From assembly GCA_050292445.1 (NCBI GenBank), contig JBNKLQ010000368.1:1-5237 (forward strand): a stretch of DNA of 5,237 bases. The letters are read 5' to 3'. Below, piece by piece: positions 1 to 5,237 of this stretch (the first letter of the stretch is position 1; every line of letters begins with the position of its first letter). This stretch comes from Leptofilum sp050292445 (GTDB taxonomy: Bacteria > Chloroflexota > Anaerolineae > Promineifilales > Promineifilaceae). A model generated the notes under the pieces. The model was not told the DNA's origin. It made no database searches and saw only the letters and a program-made list of their open reading frames with translations. The translations under genes and the position numbers were made by a program.

Positions 1-101
1 GATCTCGTAAACAATCATGACTTCAGTTATAGGTTAAATTCCAAAAGGGATTGTACGATTACCCGCCTTTTTCCTGGCGATAAAAAGAGAATTTTGGTGA
101 T
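1..101. other. Sequence downstream of the exporter operon, no clear feature
   Basis: This is the 3' flank of the ATPase gene. No coding frame or convincing terminator is visible. A 4-bp stem CGCC / GGCG (64-79) lacks a T-tract in the direction of transcription. The operon terminator, if any, may lie beyond the window. Confidence 0.4.
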
Positions 102-1091
102 CTACGTTTCTAACAAACGTTCTTCGTAGATGCGCCGAATCGTCGCCTCGATGTCTGGTTCGCGCACGGCCAAATCTTGGACACGGTATTTGGCCGACAG
201 ACGGCCGATGAGCGCCGAAGCCGAAATTTCTCCCCGTTCAAACTGGTAGGTGGCCCGCGAATCCTGGTATTCGACAACCGCTGCGCCGTCTACTTCGACT
301 GTCTCGTAATCCTGGGCAAAATCGACAACCAGTTCCCGCTTGCCGCCAAATTGATCTTGCAGGGATTGTAAACGGCCGTCAAACAGCAATTTCCCCCGAT
401 CAATGATCATCACCCGCTGGCACAGCCGCTGCACGTCGGCCAGGTCATGGGTGGTGAGCAGCACAGTGGTGCCGCGCTCCGCGTTGATGTGCTGGATGAA
501 TTGGCGAATGCGCTCCTTGGCGACTACGTCCAGCCCGATGGTGGGTTCGTCCAAAAAGAGCAGGTCGGGATTGTGCAGCAGGGCAGCGCAGATGTCGGCT
601 CTCATGCGCTGGCCCAACGAGAGGGAGCGTACAGGCGTGTGCAGGAATGGTTCCATCTCCAGCATGTCGGTGAATTCGGCCAGATTTTGCTGGAACAGGG
701 CTGGCGGGATTTTGTAGACGTGCCGCAGCAGCTCTAGCGATTCGATAACGGGCAAATCCCACCAGAGGGTGGTGCGCTGGCCAAACACGGCTCCGATGCG
801 AGCAACGTACTCCTGGCGTTCTTTGTGGGGGATACGGCCGTTCACCATCACATCGCCCCCCGACGGCACCAACAACCCGGTCAGCATCTTAATCGTGGTG
901 GATTTGCCTGCGCCGTTTGGCCCCAGATAGCCTACCAACTCACCTGGCTCCACACCAAAGCTGATGCCATCAACCGCCCGCACCTTTGTTGACACACGCG
1001 AGAAAAAGCCGCGCAGCGCGCCAAACCGCCCAGAATAATGCTTCCGCACAAAAAAATGTTTCTCTAATCCTTTGACTTCAATAATGTTCAT
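102..1091 (-). CDS. ABC-2 type exporter, ATP-binding subunit (COG4586-like)
   Basis: This is the cytoplasmic ATPase that would power the two permeases encoded just upstream. In the 329-residue protein the full nucleotide-binding set is visible: Walker A GPNGAGKST (57-65), Q-loop Q105 after AVFG, signature LSLGQR (157-162), Walker B LLFLDE (177-182), D-loop GLD (186-188) and H-loop H215 in TTHDL. The region before Walker A is longer than in minimal DrrA/CcmA-type ATPases, with a basic stretch RKHYSGRFGALRGFFSR. The RTTLWWDLP segment after the Q-loop is, to my recollection, typical of the COG4586 group. Residues from about 235 form a C-terminal regulatory-type extension. I chose ATG at 1091 because a purine-rich GAAGAAGAAG precedes it. 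An in-frame GTG at 1118 would add nine residues but lies inside the spacer inverted repeat and lacks a good ribosome site. The ATPase is the last gene of the operon. Its substrate cannot be read from sequence. A related heterotrimeric exporter in Synechocystis was reported to handle methyl viologen, but transfer of that function is unsafe. Confidence 0.93.
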   Translation of the reverse strand: MNIIEVKGLEKHFFVRKHYSGRFGALRGFFSRVSTKVRAVDGISFGVEPGELVGYLGPNGAGKSTTIKMLTGLLVPSGGDVMVNGRIPHKERQEYVARIGAVFGQRTTLWWDLPVIESLELLRHVYKIPPALFQQNLAEFTDMLEMEPFLHTPVRSLSLGQRMRADICAALLHNPDLLFLDEPTIGLDVVAKERIRQFIQHINAERGTTVLLTTHDLADVQRLCQRVMIIDRGKLLFDGRLQSLQDQFGGKRELVVDFAQDYETVEVDGAAVVEYQDSRATYQFERGEISASALIGRLSAKYRVQDLAVREPDIEATIRRIYEERLLET

Positions 1092-1103
1092 ATCTTCTTC
1101 TTC

Positions 1104-1182
1104 ATCCGCAGATTTCACAGATAGACACAGATTTCGGACTCAAGAATAAGAAAATCTGCGCTAATCTGTGTAATCTGCGGAT
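1104..1182. repeat. Long imperfect inverted repeat filling the operon spacer
   Basis: Arms of about 31 bases at 1104-1134 and 1151-1182 pair with few mismatches. Both begin ATCCGCAGATT when read inward from the outer end, followed by CACAGAT and then CAGATTT. The loop is about 16 bases. The element starts 3 bases beyond the stop codon of the second permease and ends just before the ribosome site of the ATPase gene, so it occupies nearly the whole 94-base spacer. It would be transcribed as a strong stem-loop in the operon mRNA. I remember CAGATT/CACAGAT-type spacer repeats from many environmental bacterial genomes, so this is probably one copy of a dispersed family. That needs a genome search to confirm. 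Confidence 0.85.
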
Positions 1183-1185
1183 AGA

Positions 1186-1995
1186 TCAATTCCCTGTGCT
1201 TTGGTAATGCTGGATACCAAAGCGCCAAACGTGCAGCGACAGCCACAACATGGCAAATCCAACCAGCGGGGAGATAAACGGGGCGATGGCGGGAAAGCTA
1301 AACGGGTCTGGCTTATCCAAAAAGTAAAGCGCCGGGTAAAAGTTTAGAAAAATGGCGGGCACGATGTAGGTAAAAAAGCGGCGCAGCCAGTTGGGATAAA
1401 TGGTCATAGGATAAGACATGGTGAAGCCACCGCCGTAGGTGAGCATGTTCAGCACCTCAATCGAATCGACCGTCCAAAAAGTAATTGTGCCGCCAATGAC
1501 AAACAGGCCACCAAAAAAGGCGATCAGGCTGGCAATGACAATGGGTAAATAAATGAGTTTGGGCAAAGTCCAGGTAATGTCGTTGAGGGATAGGGCGTAG
1601 GCAAAAATGGCGATGCCAAACGCTACACGCCCCAGGCGACGAATAACCAGCCGCGACCCCATCACCTGGGCCGTAATGTTGATGGGGCGCAGCAAAAGCT
1701 GGTCAAAGCTCCCCTGGCGCACGGTCAGGCCAAAACGGGGCGGGTCAAAACCGCTAAACAGCATGTCCATGAGGTTGAAGGCAATTTCGACCAAGCCGTA
1801 CAGGAAAGCTATTTCTGGCAGCTGCCAGCCTTGCAAATTGCCAAAGCGCTGCATAACCAGAGCCACTGAACCAAATTCCATCACCACGGTGAGGGCCGTA
1901 ACGACAAGATCAAACACAAACGAGGCGCGATATTGCAGTTGAGAACGAACCTGGATGCCGATTAAGCGGCGGTAAATGTCTAGTGAGTGTCTCAT
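1186..1995 (-). CDS. ABC-2 type exporter, permease subunit (COG3694-like)
   Basis: This 269-residue integral membrane protein is expected to form half of the transport channel with the other permease and to be driven by the ATPase downstream. About six hydrophobic segments are visible, roughly at 26-48, 60-80, 121-137, 147-175, 207-225 and 236-256. There is no cleavable signal peptide; the basic N-terminus (RHSLDIYRR) starts directly as in ABC-2 permeases. Two conserved-looking stretches support the family: RQGSFDQLLLRP (93-104), a likely cytoplasmic coupling loop, and SYPMTIYPNWLR (194-205) followed by FTYIVPAIFLNFYPALYFL. These match my memory of the COG3694 / ABC_tran_6 permease group. Its length is normal. 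The ATG at 1995 has only a weak, A-rich ribosome site (AAGTAAAAGAA), so expression may depend partly on the upstream gene. Substrate is unknown. Confidence 0.88.
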   Translation of the reverse strand: MRHSLDIYRRLIGIQVRSQLQYRASFVFDLVVTALTVVMEFGSVALVMQRFGNLQGWQLPEIAFLYGLVEIAFNLMDMLFSGFDPPRFGLTVRQGSFDQLLLRPINITAQVMGSRLVIRRLGRVAFGIAIFAYALSLNDITWTLPKLIYLPIVIASLIAFFGGLFVIGGTITFWTVDSIEVLNMLTYGGGFTMSYPMTIYPNWLRRFFTYIVPAIFLNFYPALYFLDKPDPFSFPAIAPFISPLVGFAMLWLSLHVWRFGIQHYQSTGN

Positions 1996-2010
1996 TTCTT
2001 TTACTTTCGT

Positions 2011-2102
2011 AATCAGTGAGCAGTAATCAGTAAGTCAGTGACCAGTTCGTTAGATGAGGAGATTAGGCACTAATGGACTGTTCACCGAAAACTGGTCACT
2101 GA
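2011..2102. repeat. Repeat cluster with a perfect 13-bp inverted repeat in the operon spacer
   Basis: The 110-base spacer between the two permease genes contains TCAGTGACCAGTT at 2035-2047 and its exact reverse complement AACTGGTCACTGA at 2090-2102. The left side also carries short direct repeats: AATCAGTGAGCAGT at 2011-2024 followed by AATCAGTAAGTCAGT at 2025-2039. The 42-base loop shows no strong internal structure. The CAGT-rich sequence is unlike the surrounding coding DNA and unlike the repeat in the next spacer, so it looks like a copy of a second dispersed family. It would also be transcribed as part of the operon message. Confidence 0.75.
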
Positions 2103-2105
2103 AAA

Positions 2106-2897
2106 TCAGCCTCCTAAAATGACCAGACGGCGCACGGCCGTTTTCAACACAATCTGCCCCAAAATGGCCAATCCCACCGCCCACACCAGCTGTGTTAGCA
2201 GCGCCTGGACCAGCGCTGGCCCCTGCAAAAGCCCCAAATAGACCTCGACCACCATATTGAGCGTGTAGGGAAAGGGTGTCAGGTAGGCAATGGTTTGCAC
2301 CCACTCCGGAAAGAGGCGCAGCGGCATGAGAAAACCCGATAAAAGCCAGCCAAAAACAAAGCCAGTGCCGATGAGGCCACGCGCATTCGGCGACCAAAAG
2401 GCGGCCAAATTGATTAAAAAGCGAAAGGTAAAACTAACGAGCCAGCTGAAAGCAACGGCCGTTCCCAACCAAACCCACTGCACCCAACTGGAAGGGTAAC
2501 TCATGGGGAAAACCAGACCAAAAAAGAGCATGATTACCACACCGCGCAGCACCAGCGCTACAGCTGCTCGCCCCGCATCCTTGGCCAGCCAAAACTGGAA
2601 ATAGCCCATCGGCTTAAGCAAATCAGCCCCAACTTCGCCGGTATGTACCGACTCCATAAGATCGTACCAACCGAAAAGCCCCAGATAGGTGATGACCGCC
2701 TGGGTGAGTGCCACGTACGCGTACAGATCGGTTTGCGTAATGCCTTCGACCATGGAACGGCCGTCGTACAGCGCCAGCAGCACAGAAACCCGCAGCCAGC
2801 CAAAGCCAAAATTTGTGATCAATCCGGCAATTGTGGCGGCCCGATAAGTCAAGTGACGACGAAAACTACGCCGAGCAATTTCCCAAAAGAGTCGCAT
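2106..2897 (-). CDS. ABC-2 type exporter, permease subunit (COG4587-like)
   Basis: This is the first gene of the exporter operon, a 263-residue membrane protein with about six hydrophobic segments, roughly at 22-44, 58-80, 108-132, 140-165, 177-197 and 232-252. A cytoplasmic loop with GEVGADLLKPMGYFQFWLA (88-106) resembles the DLL-KP motif of this family and probably contacts the ATPase. The C-terminal part SGFLMPLRLFPEWVQ (187-201), followed by LTPFPYTLN, is the classic ABC-2 permease signature region. Two different permeases plus one ATPase imply a heterodimeric channel with two copies of the ATPase. I chose ATG at 2897 because AATAGG lies 7 bases upstream; a TTG at 2915 would extend the protein by six residues but has no ribosome site. 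A promoter at 2942-2970 fits this start with a 5' leader of about 40 bases. Confidence 0.88.
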   Translation of the reverse strand: MRLFWEIARRSFRRHLTYRAATIAGLITNFGFGWLRVSVLLALYDGRSMVEGITQTDLYAYVALTQAVITYLGLFGWYDLMESVHTGEVGADLLKPMGYFQFWLAKDAGRAAVALVLRGVVIMLFFGLVFPMSYPSSWVQWVWLGTAVAFSWLVSFTFRFLINLAAFWSPNARGLIGTGFVFGWLLSGFLMPLRLFPEWVQTIAYLTPFPYTLNMVVEVYLGLLQGPALVQALLTQLVWAVGLAILGQIVLKTAVRRLVILGG

Positions 2898-2941
2898 GAA
2901 GAAACCTATTGTCAATTCGTTAAGGGCGAGACGAATCCGCT

Positions 2942-2970
2942 ATTCTCTTTGGCTTGGAGAAGATTGTCAA
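2942..2970 (-). promoter_or_regulatory. Sigma-70-like promoter of the exporter operon
   Basis: Read on the minus strand, a perfect -35 TTGACA (2970-2965) is followed by exactly 17 bases and a -10 of GAGAAT (2947-2942, 4 of 6 matching TATAAT). Transcription would begin near 2935, about 38 bases before the chosen ATG at 2897. A second TTGACA at 2915-2910 is too close to the start codon to serve this gene. The motif match is direct; activity is inferred. Confidence 0.55.
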
Positions 2971-3351
2971 ATTCTCATTCAGAAACGGCGAGAACTCATG
3001 TGAAAGGATTGTTAATTGGGGGCAAAGTCAGTAGCCAAACTGCAAATTTTTGCTATGGTTGATATTCTGGAAGTATCACCCCCCGGCTTGGGAGCCTTCC
3101 GTATGTTGTAGTTTTCAATCATATACCCTTATACCAATGTCTTATGGCGCTACGGCCGTTTGACCCGAATTTCCTATCGTCTGGCGGTCCTAGTACCTTT
3201 ATTGTAAAAGGCGCGTGAAATCGTAAGATTATCACGCTCTGTAGATGGCAACTTTACAGGGAGCCCGACACCATTCCATAAGACCGTTATTAAGAATTAA
3301 AATTTCTAATGTGGGTAACTGACAATACCCACATTCTTTTTGGAGCAAAAA
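2971..3351. other. Non-coding region between divergent genes, with several potential hairpins
   Basis: No convincing coding frame is present. It holds the DNA upstream of the exporter promoter and the leader of the rightward gene at 3352. Visible structure, left to right: GGAAG (3069-3073) pairs with CTTCC (3096-3100); ACGGCCGT at 3152-3159; CCTTTA / TAAAAGG at 3196-3211; a bulged stem GCGTGAAATC with loop GTAA and GATTATCACGC at 3213-3237; GCTCTGTA pairing with TACAGGGAGC at 3236-3264 through a two-base bulge; and a perfect hairpin at 3308-3335, described separately. GTCTTATGG (3139-3147) and CCATAAGAC (3276-3284) are exact complements that could close a multibranched structure around these stems. 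A 9-bp match of this kind is not improbable by chance in this span. I recognise no known riboswitch or RNA family. Confidence 0.45.
3308..3341 (+). terminator. Perfect hairpin plus T-tract abutting the ribosome site (attenuator or operator candidate)
   Basis: AATGTGGGTA (3308-3317) and TACCCACATT (3326-3335) are exact reverse complements with an 8-base loop, followed by CTTTTT (3336-3341). This is the layout of an intrinsic terminator. The T-tract runs straight into the GGAG ribosome site of the next gene (3342-3345), so the structure could act as an attenuator of that gene, as the terminator of a small upstream RNA, or, as DNA, as an operator for a dimeric repressor. The sequence does not decide between these. 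Confidence 0.5.
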
Positions 3352-3882
3352 ATGACAACCCGCACAACTATTTCCCTCTGGTCGGGACAGCAAACATCCT
3401 CATCGGGCACATCTGCCCTCACAGTACAATCCCCGATTGATGTGATAATGCCGGAACGGCCGTTACCCATCCCGCAACGCCCCGAACCCATCATCATCAA
3501 CATACCGCAAACCCAAACAGCAACGCTTTCTAACTTTTTGCGCATCGGGCGTTTGTATCATCCGCTGTGCCGCAATAGCTTTGTGGAGCGGGTTCAAATT
3601 GGCTACTACTATTATGAACGGCGTGAAGAGTGGCGCACCTGCGCGCTAGCCGCCGCCTATGCCGGTGCCTTTGGCCCCCAGGCCATCGAACGGCCTGATT
3701 TTTCTTACAGCATGGCCGTTTGGCGCTTGAGCCAGCGCGTGGGCTTCGACATTAGCCAACAACAGGTCGTGGGACCAACAGGCCGCCACAACACGCTGGC
3801 AGATGAAATGATTCAGCTGGTTGATGATAATTTGTGGACGCGGGCCGGTGTGGCTGACTGGGTTGAAAGCCTCGGTTTCTAA
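3352..3882 (+). CDS. Uncharacterised 176-residue protein with a Pro/Thr-rich N-terminus
   Basis: I do not recognise a named function. The ATG at 3352 is well supported by GGAG six bases upstream; an in-frame TTG at 3340 overlaps the hairpin T-tract and is unlikely. Residues 1-58 are rich in Ser, Thr, Gln and Pro (for example PERPLPIPQRPEP, 34-46) and probably disordered. Residues 60-176 look folded: NFLRIGRLYHPLC (61-73), a tyrosine run YYYYERREEW (85-94), RTCALAAAYAGAFGP (95-109) and a C-terminal helix pair ending LVDDNLWTRAGVADWVESLGF. The last parts recall a pattern I remember from small hypothetical proteins, a CALGA-like core followed by a W(S/T)Rxx(I/V)ADWV ending, but I cannot name a family. 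There is no signal peptide, membrane segment or zinc-type Cys cluster (Cys only at 73 and 97). It stands alone, diverging from the exporter and converging on the glucosidase gene. The regular ribosome site, good length and family-like C-terminus make it a real gene. Confidence 0.8.
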   Translation: MTTRTTISLWSGQQTSSSGTSALTVQSPIDVIMPERPLPIPQRPEPIIINIPQTQTATLSNFLRIGRLYHPLCRNSFVERVQIGYYYYERREEWRTCALAAAYAGAFGPQAIERPDFSYSMAVWRLSQRVGFDISQQQVVGPTGRHNTLADEMIQLVDDNLWTRAGVADWVESLGF

Positions 3883-3919
3883 GGCAACATCTTTCCTTGA
3901 ATTTAGTACAACGTCAATT

Positions 3920-3992
3920 AAATAACATTTCCCCGGAAACTGCTTTTCTGATCGTTTGCTCGTTCGAAAGTTTCCGGGGAAATTCTTTATTT
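3920..3992. terminator. Bidirectional terminator with a perfect 15-bp inverted repeat between convergent genes
   Basis: ATTTCCCCGGAAACT (3927-3941) and AGTTTCCGGGGAAAT (3969-3983) are exact reverse complements with a 27-base loop. Outside them AAATAA (3920-3925) can pair with TTATTT (3987-3992) after a small internal loop. It lies between the stop codon of the rightward gene (3880-3882) and the stop of the leftward glucosidase gene (TAA at 3987-3989, within the outer arm). T-rich sequence follows the stem in both directions, so it can terminate both transcripts. The loop is longer than in a typical intrinsic terminator, so it might also be a copy of a dispersed palindromic element. Confidence 0.75.
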
Positions 3993-5237
3993 CAGCAGCT
4001 TGGCCACCAGGGCTGTCCAGCCTGTTTGGTGGCTGGCACCGATGCCCGCCCCATTATCCCCGTGGAAATATTCGTAAAAGAGGATGTAGTCCCGCCAGAG
4101 CGGATCAGTTTGAAACTGCTGCACGCCACCGTAAAACGGCCGTTTCCCCTCATCATCCCGCACAAACAGCCGAATCAACCGTTTTGATAAATCGTCGGCC
4201 ACTTGATTTAGGGGAACGGCCGTTTCTGCCCCGGTGGGCAGCGGCACACGCAAAGCCTCGCCATAGTAATAATGATATTTTTGCAAGCTTTCGATGAGCA
4301 GGTAATTCACCGGCAGCCAGATGGGTCCGCGCCAGTTGGAGTTGCCGCCAAACAAATACGTATCGGATTCGGCAGGCGTGTAGCGCACGGTGTGGCTGTG
4401 GCCATTGAGGTTGAGTTGATACGGCCGTTCCGCATACTCCTTCGACAGGGAGCGAATGCCAAAATCAGACAAAAACTGTTCCGGGTCCAACATTCGCTGC
4501 AAAATGCGGGTGAACTGCTGCCGATTCACCAACGAAAGCAGCAAACGGCCGTTTTCCCCAGGATCTGTCAAAGAGGCAATGTGGCTGACCAGTTCAGGCC
4601 GGTACTTGATAAACCACGCCATGCGGCGACGAAAGCGGGGCAGTTTAGCCAACAGGTCTGGGTCCAGCGTTTCGACGGCGTAGAGCGGAATCAAACCAAC
4701 AAAAGAGCGCAATTTAAGGGGTAAGAAACGGCCGTCTGGCAAATGAATCTGGTCGTAAAAAAAGCCATCCTGCGCATCCCACAACCCACCCTCACCAAAA
4801 CCATTCATCGCATCGGCAATGTAGATAAAATGCTCAAAAAATTTGGTCGCGACATCTTCGTAGGCTGGCCTGGTGCGGGCCAATTCCAGGGCCATCGCCA
4901 GCATGTTCAGGCAGTACATCCCCATCCAGGCCGTGCCGTCTGCCTGTTCCATGTGGCCGCCAAGAGGCAGCGGCTGGCTGCGATCAAACACACCGATGTT
5001 GTCCAGTCCCAAAAAGCCACCCTGGAACACGTTATTGCCATCGGCGTCCTTCCGGTTGACCCACCAGGTGAAGTTGAGCAGCAGCTTGTGAAACACTTTT
5101 TCTAAAAAGTCGGTATCGGCCTGGCCGGTAGCCTCGCGCGTAATTTTGTAAACCGACCAGCAAGCCCAGGCGTGTACCGGCGGATTCACGTCGCTAAAGG
5201 CCCACTCATAGGCGGGAATTTGCCCGTTGGGGTGCAT
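3987..5237 (-). CDS. GH63-type / MGH1-like glucosidase, C-terminal part (5' end beyond window)
   Basis: The frame is open to the window edge. The Met at 5237 is almost certainly internal, because MHPNGQIPAYEWAFSDVNPP sits mid-protein in the roughly 850-900-residue proteins annotated as glucosidase that I recall. The 416 visible residues are the (alpha/alpha)6-barrel catalytic part. Recognisable blocks are YEWAFSDVNPP (10-20), FQGGFLGLDNIGVFDRS, a GTAWMG block, FGGNSNWRGPIWLPVNY in the last third, and the C-terminal YEYFHGDNGAGIGASHQTGW. By analogy with GH63 enzymes such as E. coli YgjK and mannosylglycerate hydrolase, D16 of SDVNPP is the likely general acid and E389 of YEYFHG the likely base. 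These enzymes hydrolyse alpha-glucosidic or alpha-mannosidic bonds of small glycosides by inversion; the exact substrate here is unknown. No signal peptide can be judged because the N-terminus is missing. No frameshift or internal stop is seen. The stop lies in the arm of the shared terminator. Confidence 0.9.
   Translation of the reverse strand: MHPNGQIPAYEWAFSDVNPPVHAWACWSVYKITREATGQADTDFLEKVFHKLLLNFTWWVNRKDADGNNVFQGGFLGLDNIGVFDRSQPLPLGGHMEQADGTAWMGMYCLNMLAMALELARTRPAYEDVATKFFEHFIYIADAMNGFGEGGLWDAQDGFFYDQIHLPDGRFLPLKLRSFVGLIPLYAVETLDPDLLAKLPRFRRRMAWFIKYRPELVSHIASLTDPGENGRLLLSLVNRQQFTRILQRMLDPEQFLSDFGIRSLSKEYAERPYQLNLNGHSHTVRYTPAESDTYLFGGNSNWRGPIWLPVNYLLIESLQKYHYYYGEALRVPLPTGAETAVPLNQVADDLSKRLIRLFVRDDEGKRPFYGGVQQFQTDPLWRDYILFYEYFHGDNGAGIGASHQTGWTALVAKLLK

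Larger units (their letters stand above)
372..4735. repeat. Highly iterated palindrome ACGGCCGT (12 copies)
   Basis: Exact copies begin at 372, 834, 2134, 2455, 2757, 3152, 3456, 4136, 4216, 4421, 4545 and 4728. Most are flanked by A on the left and T on the right, and the copies at 4136 and 4545 are the full AAACGGCCGTTT. Near matches occur at 201 (ACGGCCGA) and 3714 (TGGCCGTT). Copies lie in four genes on both strands and in the non-coding region at 3152. In coding regions they are read in all three frames, as D/N-G-R (372, 834, 2757, 4545, 4728), T-A-V (2134, 2455, 4216) and R-P (3456, 4136, 4421), so selection at the DNA level rather than on protein is implied. Confidence 0.9.

Noticed and set aside
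64..79. CGCC / GGCG stem as terminator of the exporter operon
   Set aside because: The stem has only 4 bp and no T-tract follows it on the minus strand.
2643..3062. Plus-strand open frame of 139 codons crossing the start of the first permease gene
   Set aside because: Most of it is antisense to the permease, the rest covers the exporter promoter, and the protein has no family-like features.
3069..3100. GGAAG / CTTCC stem enclosing GGCT-TGGG-AGCC as a tRNA-like or riboswitch element
   Set aside because: The two helices share a base, no conserved riboswitch core or tRNA arm (such as GTTCGAATC) is present.
3139..3284. GTCTTATGG / CCATAAGAC as terminal inverted repeats of a 146-bp MITE
   Set aside because: No target-site duplication flanks the pair and the arms do not extend beyond 9 bases.
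3274..3303. Possible rightward promoter with -10 TAAAAT (3298-3303) and -35 TTCCAT (3274-3279)
   Set aside because: The -10 is acceptable but the -35 matches poorly; the AT-rich stretch makes a chance match likely, so the promoter of the 176-residue gene remains unplaced.
3306..3545. Minus-strand open frame of 79 codons opposite the start of the 176-residue gene
   Set aside because: It is antisense to a gene with a good ribosome site and runs through the hairpin; composition is Cys/Met/Gly-rich in an unstructured way.
3897..4297. Plus-strand open frames over the terminator and the end of the glucosidase gene
   Set aside because: They read through the terminator palindrome and the antisense strand of the conserved YEYFHG / GASHQTGW region.
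4272..5105. Long open frames on the plus strand (4272-4724 and 4743-5105) opposite the glucosidase gene
   Set aside because: They are antisense to a clearly conserved glycoside hydrolase frame, have no recognisable domains and no good ribosome sites.

Overview
The window carries four genes on a bacterial chromosome fragment of moderate GC. Three genes at the left form a leftward (minus-strand) operon for an ABC-2 type exporter: two integral-membrane permeases (2106-2897 and 1186-1995) and one ATPase (102-1091), read in the order permease, permease, ATPase. A consensus-like sigma-70 promoter (TTGACA, 17-base spacer, GAGAAT) lies just upstream of the first permease. Each of the two spacers inside the operon is almost filled by an inverted-repeat element of a different sequence family.

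To the right, a 450-base non-coding stretch (about 2900-3351) separates the exporter from a rightward gene for a 176-residue protein I cannot name (3352-3882). Its Shine-Dalgarno sequence directly follows a perfect 10-bp hairpin with a T-tract. That hairpin may be an attenuator, an operator, or the terminator of a small upstream RNA. Several further potential hairpins lie upstream of it.

The right end (3987-5237, minus strand) is the C-terminal 416 residues of a large GH63-type / MGH1-like glucosidase whose 5' part lies outside the window. It converges with the 176-residue gene, and a long perfect 15-bp inverted repeat between them looks like a shared bidirectional terminator.

The most striking global feature is the palindromic octamer ACGGCCGT, often within AAACGGCCGTTT. 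It occurs 12 times in 5.2 kb, in genes of both strands, in all three reading frames and once in non-coding DNA. About 0.1 copies would be expected by chance. This resembles the HIP1 palindrome of cyanobacteria and is the best lead in the window.

The organism is probably an environmental bacterium. A member of the Chloroflexota (Anaerolineae or Caldilineae type) would fit the mixture of dispersed spacer repeats, the exporter trio and the GH63-type glucosidase. That placement is impression rather than proof. I see no mobile-element genes, CRISPR array, tRNA or rRNA. No functional link between the exporter, the 176-residue protein and the glucosidase can be shown from the sequence.
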